NCBI GenBank assembly: GCA_047967505.1
Contig: CM106538.1
Reading direction: 5' to 3' (one strand)
Source of the DNA: Dipteris shenzhenensis
Taxonomy: Eukaryota > Polypodiophyta > Polypodiopsida > Gleicheniales
DNA: 64,000 bases
A model generated the notes under the pieces. The model ran no database searches and had not been told where the DNA came from. It saw only the letters and a program-made list of their open reading frames with translations. This document shows positions 32,001-44,584 of this stretch, piece after piece; position 1 is the stretch's first letter, and each line of letters starts with the position of its first letter. A program made the position numbers and the translations under genes.

Positions 32001-34400
32001 ATCTTTGGCTTGGTGGCTTCTACCTTGGATTCCACTTGGTGTTTCTCATTATGGAAGTGTCAACACCCACCATATCAGCAAGTGTGAGCATGCACATGTG
32101 TCCATCAACCTCGTTCACCTTTTTTTTTTGACTCCAATGGCTCTTGCTTGGCCTAGCTCTACAAAGTTGAAGATGCATGGCTTGCTACCCAGTCCCTTGG
32201 CAATGGATAAGGATCACTAGGTACATGCCATATTGATACCATATTTTGTGGTATGCCATGGCACATTCATGATTGTTTGACCTACTTCCTCGTCTAAACC
32301 CCGGTCTTGTCCTTGGTTTCATTCCTGCCATTCTTGCTCCATTTCTATCCCTATCTCATGGGTAGGTTTTCTTTGTTTTTGTCAACCAAAAGCACACCTT
32401 GCTTATGTACCCGATATATGTCCTTCCTTCTAAGATGCATGATTCAGCTTTGGGACTAGCTCGTTGTCTTCTTTAGGGGCCATACTCTTAGTGGACGATT
32501 ACTCAGATTCCTCCAACCATTGCCTGATGGGTACTTCTCAATTGAAGTCTCTAGATCAAGTTGGATGCCTTTGTGGAGCTCGCTCACTCCTCATTTTGGT
32601 ACAGTAAAAAAAGGCTGACACTCTCTACCTCTCGCTAGGTTTTCTTCTTCCACGGGCTCTCTGCTACACCCTCTTGGCTTTGATAACCACCCATTGCTAG
32701 ATTAGAACTCATTGTAGCTTCCCTATCTTGCCCTTGCCAATTTCTTTGTCCTTGGTGCAGGTGTTCTTATTGCTTGGCTGCATATCTTTGTCTTCTCTCT
32801 GAGTGCATCTCAAACATCTTTAGAAGCTTGAATAATATGAAGGGTGACCTGTGTGTACTCCTCGTTCCAGACTCGAGTCAATAAATAGGTCTATAAGTTT
32901 CTGAATGCAACAGATGACACTCAAAGGAATCTTTTAAATAGTGTGTGTGACCAAGCAGCTATTGCAACTCATCACTTATCAAGATAAACCATTGCTTGGA
33001 TTGGTGTGTGCTCTTGTATCTATCTTGAACTCACTCCACTCAATTCCGCACTCAAATCTTAGCATGATGGTCCCCAGCAAGATTGCCAAATGTTGCCGCT
33101 TCGGTTTTGCTCACCATTTGGAACTGGTGACCTAGTGCCTGATGACCAGTGTATGTTTAATGCTTGGTAGAACTGACTTATTCCTTAGCTCAAGGCAGAG
33201 CACTAACTCATAATAAGATGACTCACCACTCACAAGACACAATAGCAAGAGGTGCCTTCTACCAGGTGGTTCTACCAACTGCATTATTTTTCCCTAGTTG
33301 TGAACCTCTCTGAACTGCTATCTCCTATTGGACATATTTCTTGGTGACCTATACCTATACTTGCCACTAAAAATCTCTTCTCTTGGATGCATGTGTCGCC
33401 TAGGGGGTTGTTGGTCAACTAGGGTGCCTGGTTAATGCTACTTGGATCAAGTTTCGAGTTAACTTGAGGTCAACAAATAACTTAAACTATCATTCACTTG
33501 CTTGTGAGGTAGGGTAGGAGCATTAAAGTGCTTGCCTCCATATCATGTACAGTGGAATTTGGCATGTCTTTCTCAATGTCAACATCTATAAAGATATGTG
33601 GCCTCCTTGGTGCTACTTGAATCACATACCATCATTTTGCATCCAAGTGATCTCATTGAAAAATAAAATGAGATTAGCTTACTAGGTGCATCAAAAACCG
33701 AAATATCTATGATCCTAACTATCAATTTAGAATAGTATGAACTGTACCTATTCACATTGGTGAGGTAGCACAAATGTATCCATGTGGGATTCCCAAATTT
33801 TGGTTGTCACTAGTAAAAAAAGCCAGTAAATCTTTTCTCACGGTTGCTTGGGCCCCTCTACACTCAACTTTGAACCATTTCACATCCAATATACACTTGT
33901 CAAATTGTCAAATCAAAATCTAGGGCTAGCAATAATATAAGAACTCTCCATCATAAAAATCCTTAGCCCTTCATCAATGTGTCTAGGGAGGGTCCAGGGT
34001 ATCCATACATCACAACTAAAATAGGGAAGGTATGTGCATGCCATCCAAGCTGATGGTTAGAGATGTTTGGGGAGCTGATGGAGGATACAAAGACTATGCA
34101 CAAGTGGAGGCATTTGAATTATATCCAGTGCAACAAGATGGCTTTGTACAAGCAAGTAGACAAGATGGGGATCACATTGATACGGGGGGGCTAAAATGGG
34201 GTTTTTTGTAGGAGGCATGGCGATGATGAAGAGGTGAAAAGAGTGGGTGAGTAGTGGAATGAGGGGGAACGAGTGAGTGAATAAGAGTTGGAAGGAGGGA
34301 GCATGGAGCAAAGTAGCCAAATTGCAGAGCAGGGGAGAGGATCAGCTGATCAGAGCTAGAAGTGGGGAGTGTGCAGCAAAGTAGCCAATTATAATTCTCC
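32000..34400. other. No recognisable gene or element
   Basis: Composition is even and open frames are short. GGCTTTGATAACCACC at about 32668 weakly resembles an inverted primer-binding site that could belong to the gypsy remnant, but no LTR could be matched. A minus-strand frame at 34057-34414 is hydrophobic and unconvincing. Confidence 0.35.
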
Positions 34401-34419
34401 ATGTTTGTGACCACAGTTT

Positions 34420-35300
34420 AAATAGTAACAATGGCACTCTACTCAATCATCCATATAATAATGAGCCATCTATAATTAATCGAAATTTGAGACACCAATT
34501 AATCGCTCATGGGCCACCACGGTGACTACAACAGTAACTACTCATATGCAAGCCTGATGGTGCCATCCAAATAATCATGAGCCATCTTCAATTTATCAAA
34601 TTTTGAGCCGCTAATTAATCACATGCCTGGCCATCAGGCAATGCTTCATTTTGCAATCTTCAAAGGCCTTCTTTGCCATGCCAAGATTCATCGAAAGGCA
34701 TCAAAAAATTTTGGGCTTCAAAATAAGGTCACCATTTCTAAAATTTTCAAGGCTTGAGTAAGATTTGGCCTTCTCATCAAAGGTGAGGGCACCTGGGTGA
34801 TTGGTAATTAACTACACTAGATTGCTTATTTTGCCCCAAAAATAATCGCATGCAAGCCCATCCAGTTGTAGAATCATGAGCCCCTATTTAACCCCATGTA
34901 ATCAACTGCACTTAAAATAATAAAAAAATGTCACTTCCCAATGGGACATAAAATTGCATGCATGCAAGCCCATGAAGGAGCATCCATGCTAATGAATTGC
35001 ATGCAAGCCTGGTGGTGCCGTACAAATAATCATGAAGAAACTACCATGTCGATGACTAGTAATTAACTAGTCCTTAATTGTATGCAAGCCTCGTGGTGCC
35101 ATCCAAAGAATCATGAGCCGCATTCAGTTAATAAAAAATTTGAGCCGCCAAAAAATCACATGCCACCCATCCAAAGAATCATGAAGAAGCCACCATGCTT
35201 AACATGGGCTACCAAGTGGCTAGTAATTAATTTCAATCTACATAATTGCATGCAAGCCAAATAATTATGAGCCACATTCAATCAATCAAAATTCCCGTTG
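34420..35300. repeat. Degenerate interspersed repeat built on GCATGCAAGCC
   Basis: At least six units recur near 34546, 34852, 34955, 35020, 35080 and 35247. A full unit carries ATGCAAGCC(T)GTGGTGCC, ATCCAAATAATCATGAGCC, a run like TTCAATTAATCAAA, then TTTGAGCCGC and AATTAATCACATG. Order is kept within units, while spacing and completeness vary, as in an old tandem array. No reading frame runs through it. Confidence 0.75.
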
Positions 35301-35730
35301 TTAAAATTTTTTGGAGAAAAGAAATATGGTTAGCATACAAGGATCAGTTCAGGCCTTTGATGCTTGGCGACAAAGTTGTCTTACTATTTGATGGTTTAGC
35401 CTCGATGGTTTAGCCCCTAATTAATCATGCATGCACCGCAGTGAGACTACTAAATATGATTCAGCCAACTACCACGGTGGCCTCAAGCACTGCAGTGACC
35501 TTTAGTCTACTTAAGCCTCTACTATTCTATTTCATTTGCCATTTTTGACTCCTTTCACTATTTTGTCTAGACCTTACTGATTTGCCATTTTTGACTCCCT
35601 TCACCATTTCCTCTCGATATTTCTCCCTTGCACTCTTGCTACAACTTTTATCCCCTCTCACAATGGATCCAAAATGTGTCATCCTACTCCATTTCTACAC
35701 AATCCAGGAGCTTTCTCACATAATCCATGA

Positions 35731-35892
35731 GCTTCTTAGACAATCTTTCCTCCCCCTTTGCATAGTACGAGAGCTTCTCACACAATCTTTCCTTCCCTAG
35801 TCTTAAAACTGTGACATATGAGAGCTCCTCACACAATATTTCCTCCGCTAATCTTGAAATTGTGACATAAAAGACCTTCTCACATAATCTTC
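35731..35892. repeat. Short tandem repeat, about 50-60 bp units
   Basis: Three to four diverged units carry GAGCTTCTCACACAATCTTTCC and CTTGAAATTGTGACATA-like stretches. The flanking 35300-35700 region shows no feature. Confidence 0.75.
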
Positions 35893-35929
35893 AAAAGCCC
35901 AATTTGACTTCTCTCTCCAACAACACCAA

Positions 35930-36735
35930 ATTGATAGATGAAGTGAACATGAAGGAGGGATATATTGTTTGTTAAAGTCAAAAGATTAACATCAGTGAAA
36001 GCATGATTGAAAAGGGGTTAGGCCTAGAGGCAATTCGCAAGCACAATTCTTGGAGAAGTCATGAAAGAAAAAGGATATTTTACCTTTAGATCCCAATGCT
36101 CAGACTAGTGCAAATGGTGGAGTCAAGGTTTCAAGCTTGCCAATAGATGCTTAGAATGTGTTGAAACAAATAAGGCAATACTTTCCAGATATGGAGGAAT
36201 CGTGAAGTTCTGGCATGTTCAAGCAATAGTAGAGAAATTGAGCAAATGTATGGTCTCTTTCTTAAGGTCAATCTCAAGGAGCATGATAACTAAAAGAATT
36301 ATAGGGATGGCAAATCCAAATTGTCATCTTGGTCAATCGAAGTCACTAGGCACCTGATGGGGACTTCCCTCAAATCAACTTTTGAGCAATACGATAAGAA
36401 GATGACTTTTCTATTTATGAAAGCTACCGATGTAGCAAAGACAACACTATGTGAGAGAATGCTTAAGGATGGCACAGAAGACAAGGTAGAGAAGGTAGAA
36501 CCAAAGGCCTTGCAAGCATGAGAGCAAGCTAAAGCCCACTAAAGAAGTGGCCGGGTTGGAAAGGCATAGAAGAGAAGAAGTGGAGAAGCACATAAAGCTA
36601 CTGTATCAGCAACTTGATGAAGTTGGAATGGACGGGGACAAATACAGAGCAAGAGCTAGCAGGGATGAAAAAACTTCTTGAAGATTAGAGAGACAAACAG
36701 GAGGCTCTTTACCAATGGCTCTACGATAAAACTAA
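35930..36735 (+). pseudogene. Unidentified degenerate coding region
   Basis: The + strand carries open stretches such as SWSIEVTRHLMGTSLKSTFE, then QYDKKMTFLFMKATDVAKTT and LCERMLKDGTEDKVEKVE. A Lys/Glu-rich part (HKATVSAT, DEVGMDGDKYRARA) follows, suggesting helices. Stops and frame changes are frequent. The layout could be an old gag-type gene, but no diagnostic motif is visible. Confidence 0.3.
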
Positions 36736-36737
36736 GG

Positions 36738-36887
36738 TGAGAGAGAGAAAGAGAGGAGTGCACACAAGATTTCTAACTATACACTAACTTGTATTTCAAG
36801 GAAAATAGGAATATATACACAGACTCCTTAGGGTTAGGATTAGGGTTTGTCCCATAACCCTATCGTGCAATTTACACCGTCTCAACA
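36738..36887 (-). repeat. LTR-like end with adjoining polypurine tract (minus-strand element)
   Basis: About 150 bp begin TGAGAGAG and end TCTCAACA on the + strand, with the polypurine tract (AAGAGGGGG on the minus strand) right next to the CA end at 36888-36897. It resembles the sequence at 44313 onward, sharing CTAACT(A/G)TACA, AATATATACA and TTAGGGTTAGG. This fits the 3' LTR of a minus-strand element. Confidence 0.55.
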
Positions 36888-36907
36888 CCCCCTCTTAAAT
36901 TGGAGTA

Positions 36908-37034
36908 CATAAGCAAATGGTGTTTTACAAAACACAATTTTTTTATTTTTTGAAATTGATTTTTTTATATTTACATTGTCTTAGATTGCGCTACATAAGT
37001 AGATGGTGTTTTACAAAACACAATTTTTTGATTT
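36908..37034. repeat. Direct duplication next to the polypurine tract
   Basis: ATGGTGTTTTACAAAACACA occurs twice about 86 bp apart, each time followed by a T-rich stretch ending in TTTTTTGAA. Confidence 0.85.
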
Positions 37035-37039
37035 TTTGA

Positions 37040-40000
37040 ATGTTGCATGATGGCAACAGAAATAAAGATAAGAAAAGATGCACAAGAGTGCAAAAAGAGT
37101 GCAGTAGAAAAAGTATATGTACAAAGGTATACAACTTAACCTTTCTTAAGTTGCAATTTGCAAAGACCAAGTTGATGTCACAAAGTGTGCAAACTTATCA
37201 AGGGAACGACTTGTTCTTATATCATACAATAGACATACCCATGTAGTTTAGATGAGTCATTGTGAGCTAGTGAACAGGTCAAACTAGATCTTGAGTGAAA
37301 CGTGCTAGCTCTCATAAGAGCTCATGGTGGTATGATCACCTTTCGACGGGTTCTAGGGGAGAGTACAAGGTTGTGAAAGTGTAGACTAAGAACCAACACC
37401 TAAGCTCGTTGTAGGTAGGGAGAGGCAGTATGAAGTTTATAGTAGCAGGTTGGGGTGGTGGCTATCTGGAGGAACTAGAGAAGACACATCCTAATACATT
37501 ATCAGCTGCTCTAGCTCCTGAGGAGGCAAAATGGAGACTTATAATCTAGAGGGATCTCAAGAGCACAGGCTTGGAGATTCGGCTTCCATGGTAGAGTAGC
37601 TACATGATGCATTTCTATTCACGTCATGGTGTATGGTCACTCTTGGTTGGCCAATAGCTTGGTTGAACATTATTTTCCATAATCCATGGGGTTGCATGCT
37701 CTATACTATTGAACCTAGTAGAGTGCCAGCTTAAGTAAGTACGACCTAGCATGTAAACATAAAGCGGGAGAGATGCGTAATGGCTCTAAAACAAAGCATT
37801 GTTTGAGCGGTGCTTGTAAAACCAACATAGTTGTCATTCTAATAGATCATGTGGTCGATCTAGACGACGCTATAACCATTGTAAAACTTGAATGCCTAAG
37901 TTTTTTTAAGGTTGGTTGTGGTCGAGCTCATAGTTACGGCAGGATGTAGCAAGGTATGCATATAGGCCTGGAGTAAGTTTCGCTTCCCCGCACTCTATTG
38001 AGTGCTGAGCGTAGTGCTATGGACTAGTAGCCAACTATTGGGAGTTGAGGATAAGTGACCCAAGTCATCTCTATTGGGCTCCCATGTGCACCTTCACTAC
38101 ACTACATAAAGCATAGCACTCAGCAAGCTAGGTTGTATAATTTGAATAGGTGTATCTGAGCTTGATGGCATGGCACGGGGAGAAAAAGCATATAGCTACC
38201 AATGGCTCACCTGTGTCATTTCCATCTTCTACTCAAGGTTTAGAGGCACTGCTGGTGGTACGTTAATCTATCCTGCCACTTGAAGATGGTCCCCAAGTAT
38301 CATCAGTAAGCTCCTTCACTATGCCGCTCCTAGTCTCGATCCTTCTTTGGGCACCACAGTCGAGGGTGTCTGGCACAAAGTCTCCTCATCATCCGGGGTC
38401 CCCAAACTTCTTTAAAGGTGCAAGTCCTGAGGTTCCTTAGATCCCCCTAGATGTTAGTGACTTGCTCCTATCACTAGTCAATTATCCTCTACCTCTTGTG
38501 TTTTCTCTCCTTGTCCTTGGTGGGAAATGTTGATGTGCCTAGTGGTCATTACTTCCCCACTATGATTTCATTTAATTCCAATCCTGCATACAAACATGCT
38601 CTCCCATGTGGGTACTTGACTACCATATCTGCCTCCAAGGTAGGGGGATCGAGGGCATGGTAATCACGTCCCTTATCCCGTGCTGTCAGGGAGTCTATAC
38701 CCACTTCCTTTTCTATATAACATAAGGGAAGTTTGATCTATGCTTCCTACATCCTAGATTTTGTATGAAGGCCCCTCGAGTATTAAACCCATGTCAAAAT
38801 TGAAGAGCTAGGGTAGTTAAAATTCCGAGGAGGAGGTGCTGATACAATCATTTTCACATCAATAGTTCAAGTCCTTGTCCTTTGATTTTGATTCCCAGTC
38901 GCATATATTCCTTCAATATAAAAGCACATATATGTGTTTAAGCACATATTCCCCTCCTATGTTTATGCATATATGTCATTCTTGTATAGAGGCATGTAAG
39001 TGTGTAGGGGTAGACATATATATATATATATATCTCAATATGCTCATGCTCTATAAGAAGCAAGTGTGTATGTGTGTGTGTGCATGTGCGTGCGCGTGTG
39101 TGTTACTACTTTAGTGAATCTACATCTCCATTATTCTACAATTGTAGCCATAGGCCCCTAGCAACTATTGCTTCATCAAGACTATGTTTTTAACAAATTA
39201 TTGCTTAAGGGTGCAACAAAGAGGATCATTAAGCAAAGAGAAATGCATTTGCTTACGCTAGCTGCATTTTAAAATGGAAATCCAAGGGAAGAGTTTCTTG
39301 TCAATTTTTGCAATGGCAAAATCCATAAGACAATTTCCAAGTTAAACAAGCTTTAAGATAGTTCATATTCTAGTTCCCACTGCAAATGGATACAATTATG
39401 CAAGTGTGCCCAAACCGGGTCAAGAATGCTATATCTCTCATTATAAGTCCCTCAAGTGTATTCTTCAAGGTTGACAACGTCCTTTTTTGCAATACCATGC
39501 GAAAAAGTCCACTTGCAAATCCGCCCGAGAGGTGTGTTAACTCACTTGGCACCATCACAACAAAAATAAGGTTAGAATACATTTGTGATGTGGAAGCTAG
39601 GCTTCAATGCTGGCACATAGTTGCTATCAATGTCACTCTATCTAGATTAGCAATGAGCAAATCCTACTCCAAACATAATTAGAGGTTGGCTCCTAAAAAG
39701 TTAATGAAATAATTATAAAATGCTAGAGAAGTTCCCAAGAGAATAAACAAAAACCTCAAAAATTGGGGGTACTTTAAGGTAAAGACATTAATCATGAAAT
39801 GGTACCCTCTGGTTTCCATCTCATATTAATCCATGCTTATAATTCTGCAAGGTAAAATCTTAAAAGGGTCTCCAATTTTTTTGGATCATCAGGGTTATTC
39901 TATTTAGAAGTACAAAGGATTATCCTACTAAGGGGTGTTATAATGAATTCAAAATCAATGGAAATATGTCTTGACTAAACCTTGCATCATAAATACCATA

Positions 40001-41000
40001 GTTTAGGCTTAATTTCTCCTCAACCTTGGAACTTTAACAATTCTTAATCAAGGCTTAAAAGTTCTCCAAAAAAATTTGAGTAATCCAACTAAAAATAGGA
40101 TGATCTTTAAGAGGATAATTTCAATATACATCTACCAAGAGTGTGTGTGTAGACTTTTTACTGCAAAGGAACACAACTATTGCATGCTGCGACATTGGGG
40201 GCCAATACAACTTCACCTAGAGATACATATAGTGATCTTCGCCTTGTCTTTTGTACAACTAGACTCTCATCCCCATAATAGTGAGCCCTATTTTTCAACG
40301 CTAGAAAGATACTTTCCGATGGCCTCCTACATGCAAGGCTGCATGCATGCAGCTCATGCATCCATGCGAATTCAAACGCATTGGATATGTGGGCAAGGAG
40401 GATTTGTCTGAGCCATCTTGACTTCTCCTGACATACAGATGGTAATTTAATTTCTACACCTTGCTCTCTTTTTTGTGTAAAGCATCAATGTACTGAAATG
40501 AATTCTGATACAGTTGTGTGTAGGTTGAAAATATGACAATGAGGACATGATAAAAGAGGGTTGCCCAGCCTCACCACCACAAGAGAAGGAAATCCACCAC
40601 ATCCAGGACTCTATAGGGCAACACTCCACCTCTAGAGCCCCACAATGTTGTGCCCACATGGGCATTGTTGGGGTTCCAAAGCTTAGAGGAGCGGTGAGGC
40701 TCCTCACATGGCAATTCTAGAGCAAGAGCAACCCGCTATTCCATGCGAGCTGAGCTTGAGCAGGATGCTTGTGGATGAGAATATATTTATTTGTATTGTG
40801 AAAAATAATATTCTCGAGGCAAGTGTAGGAGTATTTTGGAACAGCTTTACATTTACACTCACTTTTTGGAATAAGATTATATTTCACTATTTTTTGGAAC
40901 AATATGGCATCTTTCAGTTTTGTGGAGTAAGGCTACATTTTTATTACATTTTGAAATAAGATTACCGGCTTTAGATAGCCTTTTGGAGTACGGCAAGCAT
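37040..41000. other. No recognisable gene; microsatellites at 39019-39104
   Basis: (AT)n lies at 39019-39034 and a (GT)n tract with CG interruptions at 39064-39104. An open + frame at 39386-39682 (98 codons) and its minus-strand counterpart match nothing I know. The stretch lies between the two LTR-like ends at 36.7 and 44.3 kb but shows no pol motif. Confidence 0.4.
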
Positions 41001-41009
41001 GCCTTTAAA

Positions 41010-42252
41010 TAGCTTTCTTTTAGCTCTAGATTCATGAATGTGTAAGTGGGATGATATAAGAAGTTTGGGCTGAACAAATGCTTGAAACAAATTGGCTGGA
41101 ATAGAGGGTTAGGTGCCCATGTACAGATTTAAGATTATGGGGTTGAAATATATGTTTCCGAGTTTAAGTTTGAAATGATAAGTGAGCAAAGAGAGCACCG
41201 TGCTGAATTAATAATAATGGCCTAGAGAAATGAATTAAATGACCATGCAAAGATTCATGCTTGTGCAAGAGGGTTGAATAATGGGAATGGGCTAAAAGAT
41301 AAATGGATTGAGACAAGGTTTGGTTGAAATAAGAGGTTTGACAATACCTTTAAAATAGCTTTATTTCAGCTTTAGATTCATGAATGTGTAAGAGAGATGA
41401 GATAAGTAGTTTGGGATGAAACAAAATTTTGAGATTATAAGTGTGAAATGTAAAATATGGGCTAGAATAATTGGCTAGAATAAAGGGTTTATGAATGTGT
41501 GATTAGGGTGTTTATGAATGTGTTGTACACAGAAGTTTTGCATTCGGGCTGTTATCATTATTACTACTCTCATGTTTGTTCAGGTTGAGATGAATTAGTT
41601 TATTGTTCTAATGGGCTGAGATGAATTCATTTATTGCTCTAATGTTTGCTCGAGCTGAAATGAATTTGCATACCATAGCTGCACTCCCTCATGCATTCAA
41701 TACGTCCCATGCACCCCATCAGCCCATTGCATTATCACACATATCAATAGCTTGTGGCATTTCTTAAACCCATTGCATTTAAGTTTGATGAAATCTTAGT
41801 TGGCACTCGATCAGCCCATTGCAATGTCACACATATCAGTAACTCGTGGCATTTCTTAAACCCATTGCATTTCAATTTGCTAAAATCTAAGTTTGCAGAA
41901 TATAAAGTTTGCCTACAATACTTCTCAATAGGACTGTTTAATTCGGGTTGTTTATGATTAGGCTGTTTATGAATGTGTTATACAGAGAGCTTTTGCATTT
42001 GAGCTATTATCATTTCTCTCATGTTTGTTTAGGCTGAGATGAATATTCATTTATTGCTCTAATCTTTGCTTGGGCTGAAATGAATTCGCATACCATAGCT
42101 GCACTCCCTCATGCATTCAATACAACCCATGCACCCCATCAGCCCATTGCATTGTCACACATATTAATAGCTTATGGCATTCCTTAAACCCATTGCATTT
42201 AAGTTTGCTGAAATCTGAGTTGGTAGAATACAAAGTTCACATGCAATACTTC
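41010..42252. repeat. Imperfect direct duplications of up to about 420 bp
   Basis: Blocks at about 41510-41925 and 41962-42252 share ACCATAGCTGCACTCCCTCA, TGCATTCAATAC, GCACCCCATCAGCCCATTGC and TTAAACCCATTGCATTTAAG. Inside the first block a unit of about 90 bp (starting ATCAGCCCATTGCA) is itself repeated at about 41718 and 41810. An additional related pair (TTTAGCTCTAGATTCATGAATGTG-like) lies near 41020 and 41370. No coding sequence. Confidence 0.85.
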
Positions 42253-42259
42253 ACTGATC

Positions 42260-44300
42260 ATGATATTTTGTGGTAAAATATTTCAGTTAAGAAAACCAAA
42301 AAATCCAACCTTAAACATAATTCCATAATTTTGGCTCCAATATATAACATAATTTCATATAGTGTTATGGAACCCAATATTTTATATACTTTCATATTGG
42401 ACAATTCAATATATATCATAATTCCATACAATGTTCAGGGATCCAAAAATATCAAATAATTCTATAATGTAGAATCCAGCATGCTTTCATTTAGTGGAAT
42501 CCAAAAAGGAGCCCAACATAATGCTAATAAGGAATCCAATAGAATTCCATAGAAAATATTGCGATAAAAAAATCCAAAAGTAGTATGGTCACACTGCCCT
42601 ACAATGAAAGGCTACTCTCTAATGGTAGCATAATCTAGCCTTTGTTGCATGATCCGATTTCTTTTCCACCTTTATGTTTGAAATGCAGATGGATCAAGCA
42701 AGGCTTCGAGTGGTGGTTTTGGCCTTTGTGAATGTCTTTTTCCTATGAATGGTCGTGCTCTTCGGATTGTCACGCCAAAGCCATCTCATATGGCTTGCAA
42801 TCCCATAGCAAGATGTCTGGATCTTGGGCCCTAGCACTCAAAGCATGAATATTGTGGACAAGTTTGGTCATCAAGATGGAAGATGGGCACACAACATAGG
42901 ATCTTCACCTCTATTAATCATAGAGTAAAACCACCCATCACGCTCAACTTTCAATAACATTTAACAACATAGCAAGTTTTTAGATACTTGAGAAAGACAA
43001 TCTGCATATGCAATTGCAGTAGTGAGTTGGGCTTGTAGTCTAGCTTGGTAAGCATCTGCATGAACCAAGTAAATTATGTTACGTACATGCGGCTGAGTTT
43101 ATCATGGTTGTCCACTGTGATGGAGAGGTCATTGGTGGATGTGCTGTGGGCGCTACTCGTTTGAAGTAGTCGATCACTATTCGATGGAGTCCTGTGTCAG
43201 GAGGTCTGATTGGAGGCGGTACTAGAGAGCGGATCGTGAGTTGCCTGTGTGGACTCGTCGAGGAGCCACCTACTGGAGTTGCATGAGAGCCTTTTGTAGT
43301 TGCCCTTATAGATGCCATCTATGGCAGTCGGTGGTAGTTTGTTGAGGTAGTTCGTTGACAGCCCAACATGAGGCTTTTGAGGTCATTGCTCATGCTCGTA
43401 CAATTGCTTTGGAGTTGAGATTGGTGGTGTGGTGTGTCAAATCGGTTGGTCGATTAAAGGAGTCGTGAGCTTCATTCTTATCATTGCAGGTTGTCGATGC
43501 GCATGTGAGCCTTATCGTTGAAGTTGTGTGGTTGAAGTTGACACTGAGCTTTGCCCGTCAACTGTGGGCTGCAAGGTTGGACTTAGAGGCATTAGGTGCA
43601 GGTTGATCTGCTAGTTGGTGGAGCTCGTGAAGAGAGTCAGTGTATGGCGTCGACGTTGCTAGTTGCAATTGGTTGCTTGGAGCAACAGATGGGTTGGAGG
43701 CGATCATAACTAAGGTCACACTGTCGTTCATCAAGCACCTCTAGCTCCCATGCCCACACTACAATCCTCCTTCTCATACCCATCTTTCTCAAGAGACTGC
43801 AATGAGTCCTCAAAGCAACTTGTCTGAATTCGCGTCATACGAGTGCCCATATCATGGCAATGGCATAGCTGATTTGCGGGCCATTGAACTCAATGGCTGG
43901 CTATAGTTATAGAGGGATATGAAGAAACCAGATGGTCAGGAATAGACTATTCCTTTCAAGAGATGTCTCCCTCTCTCTATCCCTATAAAATAGAGCTTCA
44001 AAAGCTCTCTATCTCTAAAGCAAGAAATCTCTCACAAAGGTTCTTTGAATAGAAAATCTCTCTCTCTCTCTCTCTCTCTCTCAAAGAATGAACAACTCAC
44101 TCAATGAAAGGACTGCAATGAATGGAATCAAGAATTGAATGGAATTCTCACAAAGAACTCGCTATGAACAGAGTCTATGACATAAATTTTTTCTCTCTTA
44201 CTAGAAACCTTTCATCAATGGAATGAAAGCATGAAGCTCAATGTCTCAATCAATCACACTCTCTCATGTGGATTATAATGCCTCAGCGGAAGGCAAGGGA
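42260..44300. other. No recognisable gene; probable leader of a minus-strand LTR element
   Basis: 42280-42560 is built of repeated CATAATTCCATA and AATCCAA-type words. 43080-43740 is GC-richer, and its minus strand has an open frame of 79 codons (43079-43318) of unknown nature. A (TC)n run lies at 44057-44082. It sits directly inside the primer-binding site at 44301, where a gag gene would be expected, but none is visible. Confidence 0.4.
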
Positions 44301-44470
44301 GCCCTGATACCATGACAAAATATGAAGAGGGGAGAGGAGAAGAGTGGAGATGAGGAGAGAGGGCATAGCTAGAGAGCACACCACAAATGACTAACTGTAC
44401 ATTAGATTTAGTTAAAAATGTAGAATATATACAAACCCCTTTAGGGTTAGGGTATCTAACCCTTTCCTTT
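44301..44470 (-). repeat. Primer-binding site and LTR-like sequence (minus-strand element)
   Basis: On the minus strand 44301-44312 reads TGGTATCAGGGC, one base from the usual tRNA-iMet primer-binding site. It abuts an LTR-like sequence that begins TGACAAAATATG at 44313 on the + strand. That sequence resembles 36738-36887 in its AATATATACA and TTAGGGTTAGGG parts. The outer boundary, near 44470, could not be fixed. Confidence 0.55.
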
Positions 44471-44584
44471 ATAGCACTCTATGTGTTAGTGCTATGCACA
44501 ATATCAAACATATGATGTTGAGATTGTTTCTCACAGAATATGTCCTTAAATGTGTCTCCTTACTATTTTTGCAATGTGCATCTG

